A stretch of DNA of 64,000 bases from Turicibacter bilis (lineage in GTDB: Bacteria > Bacillota_I > Bacilli_A > MOL361 > Turicibacteraceae). The notes beneath the pieces are model-generated. The model saw only the letters and a list, made by a program, of their open reading frames with translations. It was not told where the DNA came from and did not search any database. The DNA is taken from positions 2,597,001 to 2,661,000 of the forward strand of contig NZ_CP071249.1 of assembly GCF_024499055.1 (NCBI RefSeq), read 5' to 3'. A program made the translations under genes and the position numbers. Shown here piece after piece: positions 54,775 through 63,815 of the stretch. Within the stretch, counting starts at the first letter, position 1; each line of letters begins with the position of its first letter.

Positions 54775-56025
54775 ATGTCAATTGAATATTTTATTGAGTT
54801 ATATGAGAAAGGGCAACTGACAGAAGAGGCGATTGAGCAGATGCAACATTTTGCGTTTGATGCTAATGATGATGAAATCTTCATTATTGCTCAAATTTTC
54901 GCGGCGATTGCTCATGTCTCAAAAGCGATTGAGTTAGTTGAACCATTGTTAGTAAAATATCCAAATGAAGTCAACTTAAAAACATTCTTAGCGGATTTAT
55001 ATTTAGATTTAGCTGAGGATGAAAAAGCACTTGACTTATTAGCGGGTAGCGATGAAGAAACGAATGCGAGTGTTCTTTTACTCGAAGCAGATATGTACAT
55101 CGCTCAAGGATTATTTGAAGTCGCTGAAGATAAGTTAAAGAAAGCTATATCACTCGAACCTCATAACGATTTAATTAAACTAGCTTATGCTGAGTTTTAT
55201 CATCACATTGGAGAATTTGAAAAAGCATTAGATTTATACTTAGATTTAATTGAATGTGGATTAAACGCTGACATTAATGTGTATGACCGTTTAGCAACGT
55301 GCTACAGCCATATTGGAGAATTTGAGAAAGCATTAGAACAATTCGATTTATCAGAAAAATATTTTGGTAAGTTGAATACGGATCAACTTTTTAATAAAGG
55401 ATTCCTTGCTTATCAAGTCGACGATTACTCATTAGCTAAGCGCGTGTTTCATGATTTAAAAGAATTAGATTCAAGCTATGATACAATTTATCCATTGTTA
55501 GCAAAAATCTATCTAAAAGAAGAAGATTATGAAAAAGCACTTGAAATGATTCAAGAAGGGATAACACATAATGAATTCAATGCCGAGTTACACTACTTAA
55601 AAGGATTGGCTTTAGAGAAATTAAAAGATTTAGAAGGGGCGCGCGATGCTTATTATGAGGCCTTAAACTTAGATCCAGAAGATTTAGAAGCAGCACTTCG
55701 TAGTAACCGTATTTGCTTAGTGTTAGAAGACTTTGAAGAAGTCGTTCAAAATATTCAACATTATGAAGAAAACGGATTATTTGATGACCGATTTGATTGG
55801 GATTTAGCGATTGCTTTCTTAGAATTAGAGGAGTATGATGAAGCGGCTTCATACTTTGAGAAAGCATTCGTCAACTATGGAGAAAATGTTGATTTCTTAT
55901 TTGATTATGCGCAATTCTTAATGGAAGAAGGACGTCGTGAAGAGGCAGCGAAACAACTTGAGAAAATTTTAAATATTGATCCAAGTTTAACACCGGCTCG
56001 AGAGTTACTAGAGAATTTAATGTAA
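54775..56025 (+). CDS. TPR-repeat protein
   Basis: A 416-residue, acidic, all-helical protein with about ten tetratricopeptide repeats (for example ALDLYLDLIECGLNADINVYDRLATCY, split over repeats, and EKALEQFD, EKALEMIQEG). No signal peptide or membrane helix. It follows aroA by 11 bases with GAGGTG, so it is the last gene of the operon; a protein-protein scaffold role is likely, with no link to the shikimate pathway evident. Confidence 0.85.
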   Translation: MSIEYFIELYEKGQLTEEAIEQMQHFAFDANDDEIFIIAQIFAAIAHVSKAIELVEPLLVKYPNEVNLKTFLADLYLDLAEDEKALDLLAGSDEETNASVLLLEADMYIAQGLFEVAEDKLKKAISLEPHNDLIKLAYAEFYHHIGEFEKALDLYLDLIECGLNADINVYDRLATCYSHIGEFEKALEQFDLSEKYFGKLNTDQLFNKGFLAYQVDDYSLAKRVFHDLKELDSSYDTIYPLLAKIYLKEEDYEKALEMIQEGITHNEFNAELHYLKGLALEKLKDLEGARDAYYEALNLDPEDLEAALRSNRICLVLEDFEEVVQNIQHYEENGLFDDRFDWDLAIAFLELEEYDEAASYFEKAFVNYGENVDFLFDYAQFLMEEGRREEAAKQLEKILNIDPSLTPARELLENLM

Positions 56026-56126
56026 GAATTGTATAAAACTCAAAAAATGGTTTTTACAATCTGATGACAAAACCTTAAATGGTGTATAATACATCTTAAA
56101 GAAATTCTAGTAGAGGTGATTGAACA

Positions 56127-56855
56127 ATGTTCTTATATTATGGTGGATATTACGGTGGATATGGGATGCGTTTCGATTCATCGTATTTAATTTATTTATT
56201 GATAGCATTAATCGTCCCGATGTTAGCCCAAGGTTATTTATCATCGACGTTTAACCAATACTTACGTGTTCGCGCTTCATCAGGTTTAACTGGAGCGGAC
56301 GTGGCACGTCGTATCCTAGATCGAAATGGATTACAACATGTTCATTTGACAGAGGTTGGTGGTCGTTTGAGTGACCATTATGATCCAAGTCGTAAAACAG
56401 TTCGTTTATCACGTGATATTTATCATGGAACATCGATTGCTGCTTTAGCAGTTGCTGCTCATGAATGTGGACATGCGATTCAACATGCGAATGCCTATGC
56501 ACCACTTCAATTCCGTTCAGCAATGTTTCCAGTCGTAAATTTTGCCAATAAGTTTGGTTACTTAGCCATTCTTTTAGGATTTATTTTTGGTGGTTCATCA
56601 TTTTTATTACTTGGGATTATTTTAGTTGGCGTAACCGTGTTATTCCAAATTGTGACTTTACCTGTTGAGTTTAATGCATCAACTCGTGCAGTTGCTCAGT
56701 TATCAGAAATGAATATTTTATATGGTAACGAAGAAAAAGCAGGGGCACGTAAAGTGTTAACGGCGGCAGCATTAACGTATGTAGCGGGAGCTGTGGTGGC
56801 CATTGCCGAATTATTACGTTTAATCATGATTTTTAATTCACGCAATAACGATTAA
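56127..56855 (+). CDS. Zinc-dependent membrane metallopeptidase (YugP family)
   Basis: A 242-residue membrane protein. It starts with a Gly/Tyr-rich stretch (YYGGYYGGYG), has a first helix (about 18-38), a catalytic part with the zinc motif AAHECGHAIQH (HExxH, about 111-121), two helices near 145-180, and a C-terminal helix. ASTRAVAQL includes residues typical of the family. GAGGTGATT precedes ATG. The insertion sequence starts four bases after its stop codon and separates it from its terminator at 58362. Confidence 0.88.
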   Translation: MFLYYGGYYGGYGMRFDSSYLIYLLIALIVPMLAQGYLSSTFNQYLRVRASSGLTGADVARRILDRNGLQHVHLTEVGGRLSDHYDPSRKTVRLSRDIYHGTSIAALAVAAHECGHAIQHANAYAPLQFRSAMFPVVNFANKFGYLAILLGFIFGGSSFLLLGIILVGVTVLFQIVTLPVEFNASTRAVAQLSEMNILYGNEEKAGARKVLTAAALTYVAGAVVAIAELLRLIMIFNSRNND

Positions 56856-56859
56856 TTAA
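56852..56859. repeat. IS target-site duplication, left
   Basis: TTAATTAA immediately left of the IS, identical to 58356-58363. It overlaps the peptidase stop codon (56853-56855). The target is itself a palindrome. Confidence 0.85.
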
Positions 56860-58355
56860 GGCTCTTTGTCAACTGGTGTGGGTGAAGAAATTTTATACCT
56901 GTAATCGTGAGGGATTAAGCTGCTCATTGAGCAGTTTGATTCCTTTTATTTTTTTGTTCAAAGGTGTACTTATGGATAATCAAAATTCTAGCTTTGAAAT
57001 GATAGAAACTACGGTATCCAAAGGCCATGCGTTTAATCACTTTAATCTTGTTATTAATCCCTTCAAGCACTCCATTGGTATAAGATGTTTCAATCGTATT
57101 TTTGATATAATCTTGGTAGTTAGTTAATGTTTTTAAAGCTGTTTTCATTTCAGGTGAAAGTAAGTCAGAGGGGTTTTGAATGGCATGATGAAAAGCATCA
57201 AAGTTGCGAAGTTTGATGGCCTGTTTGATGGTTTGATAGAAGTCATAAGTGGCTTTTAATTCCGGATCTAAAGCGAGTAAAAAGTCGATGATTTCTTGTT
57301 GAGAAATCTGCTTTTTGAAACAGTTAGAATAGAAGTAGTGGGTAGAATGGATATCCTCTTGGGCTTTTAATAAAAGGCGCCAATAATGTTTGAATTTATT
57401 GTAGAATTCTTTGTTTTGGTTCATGAAGCGAATACGAGTTTTATTGAGGGCACGAGATAAAAGTTGAACGACGTGGAACTTATCTAAAACAATTTTAGCG
57501 TTGGGAAACACCTCTTTAATGAGTGTCATATACGGAGCATACATATCAATAACAACGTGAGTTACACCTTCACGGGCCTCCTTAGAAAATCGCATGAAAT
57601 AAGGTTTTAAAGTGCTTAGACGACGGTCTTCAACGATATCAATTAACTTCCCATTAGAAGCATCACAAAAAATGAATGACATAGCCCCTTCCGCTGATTT
57701 GACCGACTTAAACTCATCAAAACAAAGCACCTTTGGAAGAGAGTTAAAATGAAGGGGTTGTTCCTCGTACGATGTATGAATGATCCGATTGACCGTTGAA
57801 TGGGATACGTTGAGTTCACGGGCAATATCTGACTCGGATTTTTTATGGCTAGCCTCTAGGAAAATGGCTTGTTTAAGGGGATTAGAAAGGTAACAATTAG
57901 ATTCTACGAGAGAGGTTTTAAGCGTAAAGGTACGATCACAATGACGGCATTTATAGCGTTGCTTTTTTAAATCGAGATAGGTATCAAAGCCAGAGAGTTT
58001 CATCATCTTAATACGAGAGGTTTTGAAGCCGTGTTTAATGATTTGTGAGTCAAAGAGATGACCACAGTTGTAACAATGGGTCGGTTGAAAAGAGAGGATA
58101 CCAGAAATGACCTTAGAGCGGATCCCGTTAATCTGAACATCTTCCATCCAATTTTCTGAAAAAGTAATATTTTTATCTTTTAAATCGAGTAAAGTTAAGA
58201 TACAATTATTGTGAGACATAAACCCAATCCTTTCGTGTTTTTTTTGGTCAATTACATGGTATAGAATTTGGGACGTGATGTCTCTTTTTTTATACTTATT
58301 TTTTATTCCAAATAAAAGAAGTGTGGGAATCACCCACACCAAATATTATAGAACC
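56860..58355. mobile_element. ISL3-family insertion sequence (1496 bp)
   Basis: Bounded by imperfect inverted repeats that share GG(C/T)TCT and TGGTGTGGGTGA: left end GGCTCTTTGTCAACTGGTGT, right end (reverse strand) GGTTCTATAATATTTGGTGT. Flanked by an 8-bp direct repeat TTAATTAA, the duplication size usual for ISL3. It carries one full-length transposase gene on the minus strand and appears intact, hence possibly active. Removing it and one repeat copy rejoins the peptidase stop codon to the terminator. Confidence 0.9.
56924..58219 (-). CDS. ISL3-family transposase
   Basis: DDE transposase of 431 residues. N-terminal zinc-binding region (CYNCGHLF, CRHCDRTF), a helix-turn-helix (SDIARELNVSHSTVNRI, about 135-151), and the DDE domain with Asp in VIDMYAPY, Asp in VLDKFHVVQ and Glu in GVLEGINNKIKVIKR. 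No frameshift is seen. The start at 58219 (MSHNNC) follows AAAGGATT; the frame stays open to 58342 but that part lies in the terminal repeat region. Confidence 0.92.
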   Translation of the reverse strand: MSHNNCILTLLDLKDKNITFSENWMEDVQINGIRSKVISGILSFQPTHCYNCGHLFDSQIIKHGFKTSRIKMMKLSGFDTYLDLKKQRYKCRHCDRTFTLKTSLVESNCYLSNPLKQAIFLEASHKKSESDIARELNVSHSTVNRIIHTSYEEQPLHFNSLPKVLCFDEFKSVKSAEGAMSFIFCDASNGKLIDIVEDRRLSTLKPYFMRFSKEAREGVTHVVIDMYAPYMTLIKEVFPNAKIVLDKFHVVQLLSRALNKTRIRFMNQNKEFYNKFKHYWRLLLKAQEDIHSTHYFYSNCFKKQISQQEIIDFLLALDPELKATYDFYQTIKQAIKLRNFDAFHHAIQNPSDLLSPEMKTALKTLTNYQDYIKNTIETSYTNGVLEGINNKIKVIKRMAFGYRSFYHFKARILIIHKYTFEQKNKRNQTAQ

Positions 58356-58363
58356 TTAATTAA
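58356..58363. repeat. IS target-site duplication, right
   Basis: TTAATTAA directly right of the IS, the second copy of the 8-bp duplicated target. Confidence 0.85.
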
Positions 58364-58398
58364 AAAGTCATCAAACTTAACGTTTGATGACTTTTTTT
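58362..58398 (+). terminator. Terminator, formerly of the YugP-like gene
   Basis: AAAAAGTCATCAAAC and GTTTGATGACTTTTT form a 15-bp stem with a TTAAC loop and a T run. Before the IS arrived it would have been a few bases after the peptidase stop. Confidence 0.85.
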
Positions 58399-58480
58399 AT
58401 GTTGTAGTAAAATAAAATTAGTAAAATTTTGTAACGAATGAATGGTTTGAAAGTCTTATAGATGGAAGCGAGGTGATGGG

Positions 58481-58948
58481 GTGACAGAGTTTGAGAAGAT
58501 TTATGCGGAATATTTTCCAGATGTTTATAAGTATGTTTTATCATTATGTCATCACGAGGCAATGGCAGAAGATATTACGCAAGAGACTTTTTTAAAGGCC
58601 ATTAAAAATATTCATCGATTTAAGGGGGATTGTAAATTAAGAGTTTGGCTTTGCCATATTGCAAAGAATACGTATTTCACAAGTTATAAGAAGAGTAAAC
58701 GAACTGAGCAATTGCCAGAAGAAATTGCGATGGAGAGCTTTGAATCTAAGCTGATTCATAAAGAAAAAGCATTTGAAATTCATCGAGCTGTTCATCGATT
58801 AGAAGGCCCCTATAAAGAAGTGTTTAATTTACGGTTATTTGGAGAGCTATCATTTGCTCAAATTGGGGAATTATTTGGAAAGTCAGAAAGTTGGGCACGA
58901 GTCACGTTTCATCGAGCTAAACTCAAAGTAAAGGAGGACTTAAAATGA
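58481..58948 (+). CDS. ECF-type RNA polymerase sigma factor
   Basis: A 155-residue sigma-70 family factor with region 2 (YFPDVYKYVLSLCHHEAMAEDITQETFLKA, in two helices about 10-40) and region 4 (GPYKEVFNLRLFGELSFAQIGELFGKSESWARVTFHRAK, about 108-147) only. It starts at GTG 58481 with GAGGTGATG upstream, and its TGA overlaps the ATG of the anti-sigma gene by four bases. It probably directs a small regulon and its own operon, held inactive by its partner. Confidence 0.9.
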   Translation: MTEFEKIYAEYFPDVYKYVLSLCHHEAMAEDITQETFLKAIKNIHRFKGDCKLRVWLCHIAKNTYFTSYKKSKRTEQLPEEIAMESFESKLIHKEKAFEIHRAVHRLEGPYKEVFNLRLFGELSFAQIGELFGKSESWARVTFHRAKLKVKEDLK

Positions 58949-59652
58949 GGATTAGTTGTCAAATCATTGAAGATTTATTACCTCTTTATGTCGATGGGGT
59001 CTGTCAGGAGGACACGAAAGCTTTTATGAAGGAGCATTTGCAAACATGTGTTAAGTGTTCAGTAGCTTTAGATCAAATGAAACAGGATGAGTTTAAAGTG
59101 ATTAAATCAGTTAATATTGAAGAAGCACAAGTGCAGACATTACAATCATTACGACAAAAATTTATGAAAAATAAAATTACATTAATTTTGTTATCAGTCT
59201 TTAGCGCAATAGGAATTTGTATTGGAGGTTACTTTTTAATCTTCAGGTTAGAAGTTCCAATTCAGTATAATGAAAGGTTGATTGGAGTTCAAGCGATAGA
59301 AGATCGTATGATGGAGTTTAAATTTTTAGAAGATGACTTTTATAGATGCCATCATTTACAACGAACAGTAGAGATTGATGGACAGATGAAAAATATTCTT
59401 ATGATTTACTACACGAATACAATTTGGACAAAGCTATCCCCTAAGCAACAATTCATTTCTGATAGTGAAAATCTATTTACTGTAGAAGAGCATCAAAATC
59501 TCAGTGGATGGACCGAAGCTAATTGGGAGAAAGTTTATATTAATGGTAAGATTGATGCGGTTTATTATATGGTAGCTAATTATAATCATTTATTTGATAA
59601 ACCATTAGACTCTGTATTGGAAAAAGCAACATTACTTTGGGAGAGAGAATAA
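58945..59652 (+). CDS. Anti-sigma factor with zf-HC2 zinc finger
   Basis: A 235-residue single-pass membrane protein. The N-terminal cytoplasmic anti-sigma domain has HLQTCVKC (HxxxCxxC, about 30-37), one membrane helix follows (about 77-100, LILLSVFSAIGICIGGYF), and the outer domain of about 130 residues is of unknown type. Coupled to the sigma gene by ATGA overlap. The signal it senses cannot be read from the sequence. Confidence 0.85.
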   Translation: MRISCQIIEDLLPLYVDGVCQEDTKAFMKEHLQTCVKCSVALDQMKQDEFKVIKSVNIEEAQVQTLQSLRQKFMKNKITLILLSVFSAIGICIGGYFLIFRLEVPIQYNERLIGVQAIEDRMMEFKFLEDDFYRCHHLQRTVEIDGQMKNILMIYYTNTIWTKLSPKQQFISDSENLFTVEEHQNLSGWTEANWEKVYINGKIDAVYYMVANYNHLFDKPLDSVLEKATLLWERE

Positions 59653-59686
59653 AAAAAGGCGACTGAAGTTTTTCAGTCGCTTTTTG
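59653..59686. terminator. Bidirectional terminator
   Basis: AAAAAGGCGACTGAA pairs with TTCAGTCGCTTTTT (one bulged G) between the anti-sigma gene and the convergent yitT-like gene. Confidence 0.8.
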
Positions 59687-59687
59687 A

Positions 59688-60560
59688 TTAGTCGAAGTAT
59701 GGAATACCGTTAGCATCGAAGGTAAAACCTTCTCCTAGTGTTTCGTAAACGTGGCTGACACTTACGAAAGCTTGAGAATCAATTTGATAAATGATTTCTT
59801 TTAAGGAACTTAATTCACGTTTATTAATAATAGTTAGGATAATCATTTTATCGCTTTTGTTATATGAACCCATACCGTGAATATATGTCGCTCCACGATT
59901 CATTTTGTTATGAATAGCATCTGCAATCTCTTGATATTTATCAGAAATAATTAAGACTTTTTGTCCAGCACGGAATCCTTCTTGGAATTTGTCAATCAGT
60001 TGAGCTGCAATATATAATCCAATGATCGTGTAAATGGCATTGGTAAATGATAAGAAGATGATCATTGAAATTCCAATAACGATGGCATCAAAAGCAAACA
60101 TCGTACGTGCCATTGGAATACCGATTTTATCTTTGATAATTTTTGCGATGATATCAACACCACCTGTTGTTCCACCCGCATTGAAGATAATTCCCAATCC
60201 TGTTCCAACGCAAACTCCCATTCCGATAGCTGAAATCATCATATCATTTGGAAGTGGTGGAACAATATGTCCTAACGTTTCAAATAAACTTAAGAACACA
60301 GATAACATACATGTTCCAAAAATCGTTAACCAGAATCCTTTTTTACTGAATTGACGGTAACCGATGATTAACATCGGGATGTTTAATAATAAGTTACTAA
60401 CTCCAGTACTTAGTCCGAACAGATGGAACAAAATAATTGTGATTCCTGTAAAACCACCTTCAGCCATCTGATTGGTAACTGCAAAGTTGATGATTCCAAA
60501 GGCCATAATAGCTGTTCCAAGTGTAATTAACAATAGTTGTTTTAATAATTTTGTTGACAC
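59688..60560 (-). CDS. YitT family membrane protein (DUF2179)
   Basis: A 290-residue protein with about five or six membrane helices (1-185; TNQMAEGGFTGITIILFHLFG, GVSNLLLNIPMLIIGYR, GGTTGGVDIIAKI) and a C-terminal cytoplasmic DUF2179 domain (about 200-290; LIISDKYQEIADAIHNKMNRG, IDSQAFVSVSHVYETLG). Function unknown in general. It is divergent from dapB. Confidence 0.87.
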   Translation of the reverse strand: MSTKLLKQLLLITLGTAIMAFGIINFAVTNQMAEGGFTGITIILFHLFGLSTGVSNLLLNIPMLIIGYRQFSKKGFWLTIFGTCMLSVFLSLFETLGHIVPPLPNDMMISAIGMGVCVGTGLGIIFNAGGTTGGVDIIAKIIKDKIGIPMARTMFAFDAIVIGISMIIFLSFTNAIYTIIGLYIAAQLIDKFQEGFRAGQKVLIISDKYQEIADAIHNKMNRGATYIHGMGSYNKSDKMIILTIINKRELSSLKEIIYQIDSQAFVSVSHVYETLGEGFTFDANGIPYFD

Positions 60561-60665
60561 GCTGAACCTCCTAGATTTTTTTTCCTTTTATATCTTATTA
60601 TATCACGTTTAGTCGAAGTTAAAATAAAATAAACTATAAAGATAGGCAAATGGTGGAGGGATATA

Positions 60666-61376
60666 ATGAAAAAAATCGTTGTCGGTGGATTAGAAGGCAA
60701 AATGGGGAGTTTTCTTGTTGAAGCGATCAAGGCTGAAGAAGATATAGAGTTAGTTGCAGGGGTAAGTGAAGTTGAACAGTTAGATGGAGAGATTCCCATT
60801 TATAATGATATTCAAAAAGTTCTTGATGAAGTTGAGTTTGATGTTTATGTAGATTTCACAGTTTATCAGTTTGCCAAAATGGCGTCTGAGGTCATGTTAA
60901 AAGCAGGAAAAGCTATTGTCATTGGAACGACAGGTTTTAATAAAGAGGATTTAGATTATTTAAAAACAATAGCTAAAGAAAATGGCGGGAAAGGCGTCAT
61001 TGCTCCTAATTTTTCAATTGGTGCGATTTTGATTAATAAGTTTACTGAAATTTGTTCGCACTATTTTGATAACTTTGAAATTGTAGAATATCACCATGTG
61101 AATAAAAAAGATCAGCCATCTGGAACGGCTACTTATATTGCGAATACGCTAGATTGTGCGCTTAAACGTAAATTAACATCGACTCATGTTCATAGTGTTC
61201 GCATGCCAGGTGTTTTAGCGAAACATCAAGTCTTGGTGAGTGATGAATATCAGACGCTAGAACTTATTCATCAATCAAATAGCCGCCATTCCTTTGAAAA
61301 AGGAATTATTCTTGCCATTCGCAAGGTTAGTGAATTGGATGAACTAGTATATGGATTGCAACATTTACTTGATTAA
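60666..61376 (+). CDS. dapB: 4-hydroxy-tetrahydrodipicolinate reductase
   Basis: NAD(P)H-dependent enzyme of 236 residues in lysine and peptidoglycan (meso-DAP) synthesis. N-terminal dinucleotide motif GGLEGKMGS, then DFTVYQFA, GTTGF, and the active-site EYHHVNKKDQPSGTA (about 148-162). It is shorter than the 265-273 residues of well-known DapB, as in some Firmicutes. ATG follows GGAGGG. No other dap gene is next to it, but the dapB-cca neighbourhood is also known from Bacillus. Confidence 0.9.
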   Translation: MKKIVVGGLEGKMGSFLVEAIKAEEDIELVAGVSEVEQLDGEIPIYNDIQKVLDEVEFDVYVDFTVYQFAKMASEVMLKAGKAIVIGTTGFNKEDLDYLKTIAKENGGKGVIAPNFSIGAILINKFTEICSHYFDNFEIVEYHHVNKKDQPSGTATYIANTLDCALKRKLTSTHVHSVRMPGVLAKHQVLVSDEYQTLELIHQSNSRHSFEKGIILAIRKVSELDELVYGLQHLLD

Positions 61377-61400
61377 AGCCTTCATATCGAAGGTTTTTTT
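61376..61400 (+). terminator. Terminator of dapB
   Basis: AAGCCTTC and GAAGGTTTT form a short stem around ATATC, followed by TTTTT. Confidence 0.7.
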
Positions 61401-61487
61401 ATGATAAAAAAGTAGAGTATGAGTTGATTATCCACTTTAATGTTAAGTATAATAAGAAGAGTATAATTTTGAGATGGAGTGTTAATC

Positions 61488-62627
61488 ATGGAGTTACTTG
61501 CAACTGGAAAAATGGTTTTACAAACATTGAATGAAGCGGGATATGAAGCTTATTTTGTTGGTGGCATGGTTCGTGATCAACTAATTAATCTTCCGATTTA
61601 TGACATTGATATTACAACATCAGCTAAACCAGAAGTCGTGATGTCGCTGTTTGAAAAAACAATTGCCACAGGATTAGCACACGGAACTGTAACGGTAATC
61701 ATTAATAAAATTCCAATTGAAGTAACGACTTTTAGAGTAGAGACAGGCTATGCGGATTATCGCCATCCAAATGAAGTGATTTTTACAGCTTCTTTAGAAG
61801 ATGATTTAAAACGTCGGGACTTTACGATTAATGCCATTGCAAGAGATATTAATGATTGTTTATATGATCCCATGCAAGGGCTAAATGACCTTAACAATCA
61901 GTTATTAAAATGTGTAGGTGTACCGACCGAACGTTTTACAGAGGATCCACTTAGAATGCTTCGAGGTATCCGATTTGTTTCCAAGCTTGGGTTTTCATTA
62001 GATCACGAAACGTTAGAGGGGATTAAGAAGGTTAGTCCCTTGATTGCACATATCTCAAAAGAGCGTATTAAAAAGGAATTAGAAGGATTGATTCAGGGGA
62101 GCTCAAGGCAAGAGGCAATGCATTATTTATATGATACGCAGTTGTTAGAGGCGTTACCTGATTTAGCACCACTTTGTGAGTATCGAAGCTATAATTTTGA
62201 ATTGTTAACGCATCCGATTTTATTATTTGTACTTGCTAGTCTAAATTTAGAAGAGTTATCAAGGTATTTATCAGCTTGGCCTTTTTCTAAAGAAGAGAAA
62301 AAATGTATTCAAGTGCTACGTTCATGTGTTCATTCACCAGTTCCGATGCCTTACTTTACTTATCGTTATGGTGAAACTTGGGCACAACTGTATCATCAAC
62401 TGATTTGCTTTTTAAATCAGGAGATGAGACCATACGAAGTGATTGAATTACCTCTTCAAACGCGTAAACAATTAGCAATTGATGTAGCAACAATTACAAA
62501 AATAATTAATCGCCCAAAAGGGCCGTGGATTCAACAGTTACTAGAGGAGATTGAGTATCAAATTGTAATGAAGCAATTAGTCAATAATCGAGCCGTGCTT
62601 ATTGAATTTATAAAACAGTACCGATAA
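61488..62627 (+). CDS. cca: CCA tRNA nucleotidyltransferase
   Basis: A 379-residue class II enzyme that adds or repairs the 3' CCA of tRNAs. N-terminal FVGGMVRDQLINLPIYDIDITT holds the metal aspartates (DID), then RRDFTINAIA, and the RNA-binding tail begins after EDPLRMLRGIRF. ATG 61488 has GATGGAG eight bases upstream; a GTG nine bases earlier is less likely. ypmB follows 10 bases later. Confidence 0.92.
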   Translation: MELLATGKMVLQTLNEAGYEAYFVGGMVRDQLINLPIYDIDITTSAKPEVVMSLFEKTIATGLAHGTVTVIINKIPIEVTTFRVETGYADYRHPNEVIFTASLEDDLKRRDFTINAIARDINDCLYDPMQGLNDLNNQLLKCVGVPTERFTEDPLRMLRGIRFVSKLGFSLDHETLEGIKKVSPLIAHISKERIKKELEGLIQGSSRQEAMHYLYDTQLLEALPDLAPLCEYRSYNFELLTHPILLFVLASLNLEELSRYLSAWPFSKEEKKCIQVLRSCVHSPVPMPYFTYRYGETWAQLYHQLICFLNQEMRPYEVIELPLQTRKQLAIDVATITKIINRPKGPWIQQLLEEIEYQIVMKQLVNNRAVLIEFIKQYR

Positions 62628-62637
62628 GGAGTCAAAT

Positions 62638-63114
62638 ATGAATAAAAAAAATAAATGGTTAAAGCGTAGCGTCTTATTAATCATCGTTATTCTTTGTTCA
62701 GGTTTAATTTTATTAGCCTCGTATGTTTTACAATATAATAAGACCTTGATGACGTATCAAAAATCGTTAGCTAATTTGCCAGAAGTTTCTGAAGTTTTAG
62801 AAATAGCGGAGTATAGTGGTCAAGAGCAGTATTATGTGGCAAAAGTCTTGTTAACATCAAATAAAGAGTATTACTATTTTATTAAAGATAATACCGTTGA
62901 TTTTAGCTATCCTGTTGAAGAATTGATGACACCTGAGCAAGCCGCACAAAAAGCCCTGTCGCTGATAGGGCAAGGCATAGTAAAACACTATTACTTAGGA
63001 ATCTACGATGAAAAACCAGTCTATGAAGTATTAGTTTCTTTAGGAGATGAAGAGCATTATATCATTATTGATGCTAAAACTGGTGATGTATTATTACAAT
63101 TCGATATAAAGTAG
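62638..63114 (+). CDS. ypmB: YpmB-like PepSY-domain membrane protein
   Basis: A 158-residue protein with one N-terminal membrane helix (about 11-31) and an outer domain ending in a PepSY-like segment (YEVLVSLGDEEHYIIIDAKTGDVLLQF). Size and position fit B. subtilis YpmB, which also lies close to dnaD and nth. Role unknown. AAGGAG precedes ATG. Confidence 0.8.
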   Translation: MNKKNKWLKRSVLLIIVILCSGLILLASYVLQYNKTLMTYQKSLANLPEVSEVLEIAEYSGQEQYYVAKVLLTSNKEYYYFIKDNTVDFSYPVEELMTPEQAAQKALSLIGQGIVKHYYLGIYDEKPVYEVLVSLGDEEHYIIIDAKTGDVLLQFDIK

Positions 63115-63125
63115 GAGAGATTGTG

Positions 63126-63800
63126 ATGTACGAATTATGGAAAGAAAATTTATTAGACTTTAATACGTTATTATTAACAACTTATGGTGAGCTAGGTCTA
63201 AATGAACAAGAGTATGTCTTTTTAGTATTATTAGCTCGTTTACTTCAAACAAAGCCAGGAGGATGGACTTTTGCAGAGATTTCAACACATATGACCATTG
63301 ATGATGCAAATTGTTCATTATTATTTATTAGTCTTGTCGAACGCCAATACATTTCAGTAAGCAGTAAAACAGATTCATTTGGAAAACGATTTGAAGAATA
63401 TTCAATCTCACCATTATTTGAAAAATTAGAGCGACACTTAAAGCAGAAAAAAACACAGTCTCAATCCTCTCAACGTGAAGAAATTTTTAAAATGATTGAG
63501 CAAGAGTTCGGGATTTTAAGTCCACTTGATATTGAGACGATTCATTTATGGATGACAGAGGATAACTTTGATGCGGATTTAATTAAATTGGCTATTCAAG
63601 AAATGAACTCGTATCAAATTAAATCGATTCGCTATATTGATAAAATTTTATTAGATTGGAAAAAGAAAAATATTAAGACAGTCGAGGAAGCTAAACGTCA
63701 ATTAATTGCTTTCCGTCAACGAAAACAAACAGCAGCGACAACATCAACACAAGCCCCTGCTGTCGATCCAAACTTCTATTATGATTGGATGAATGAATAG
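63126..63800 (+). CDS. dnaD: DNA replication initiation protein DnaD
   Basis: A 224-residue primosome protein that helps load the replicative helicase in Firmicutes. N-terminal winged-helix domain (about 1-95; LLLTTYGELGLNEQEYVFL) and C-terminal DnaD domain (about 115-200; EQEFGILSPLDIETIHLWM, AIQEMNSYQIKSIRYIDKILLDW). The ATG at 63126 is seven bases after AGGAGA; GTG at 63123 is a less likely start. Followed by nth, as in Bacillus. Confidence 0.9.
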   Translation: MYELWKENLLDFNTLLLTTYGELGLNEQEYVFLVLLARLLQTKPGGWTFAEISTHMTIDDANCSLLFISLVERQYISVSSKTDSFGKRFEEYSISPLFEKLERHLKQKKTQSQSSQREEIFKMIEQEFGILSPLDIETIHLWMTEDNFDADLIKLAIQEMNSYQIKSIRYIDKILLDWKKKNIKTVEEAKRQLIAFRQRKQTAATTSTQAPAVDPNFYYDWMNE

Positions 63801-63815
63801 ATAGAGGAGAACATC

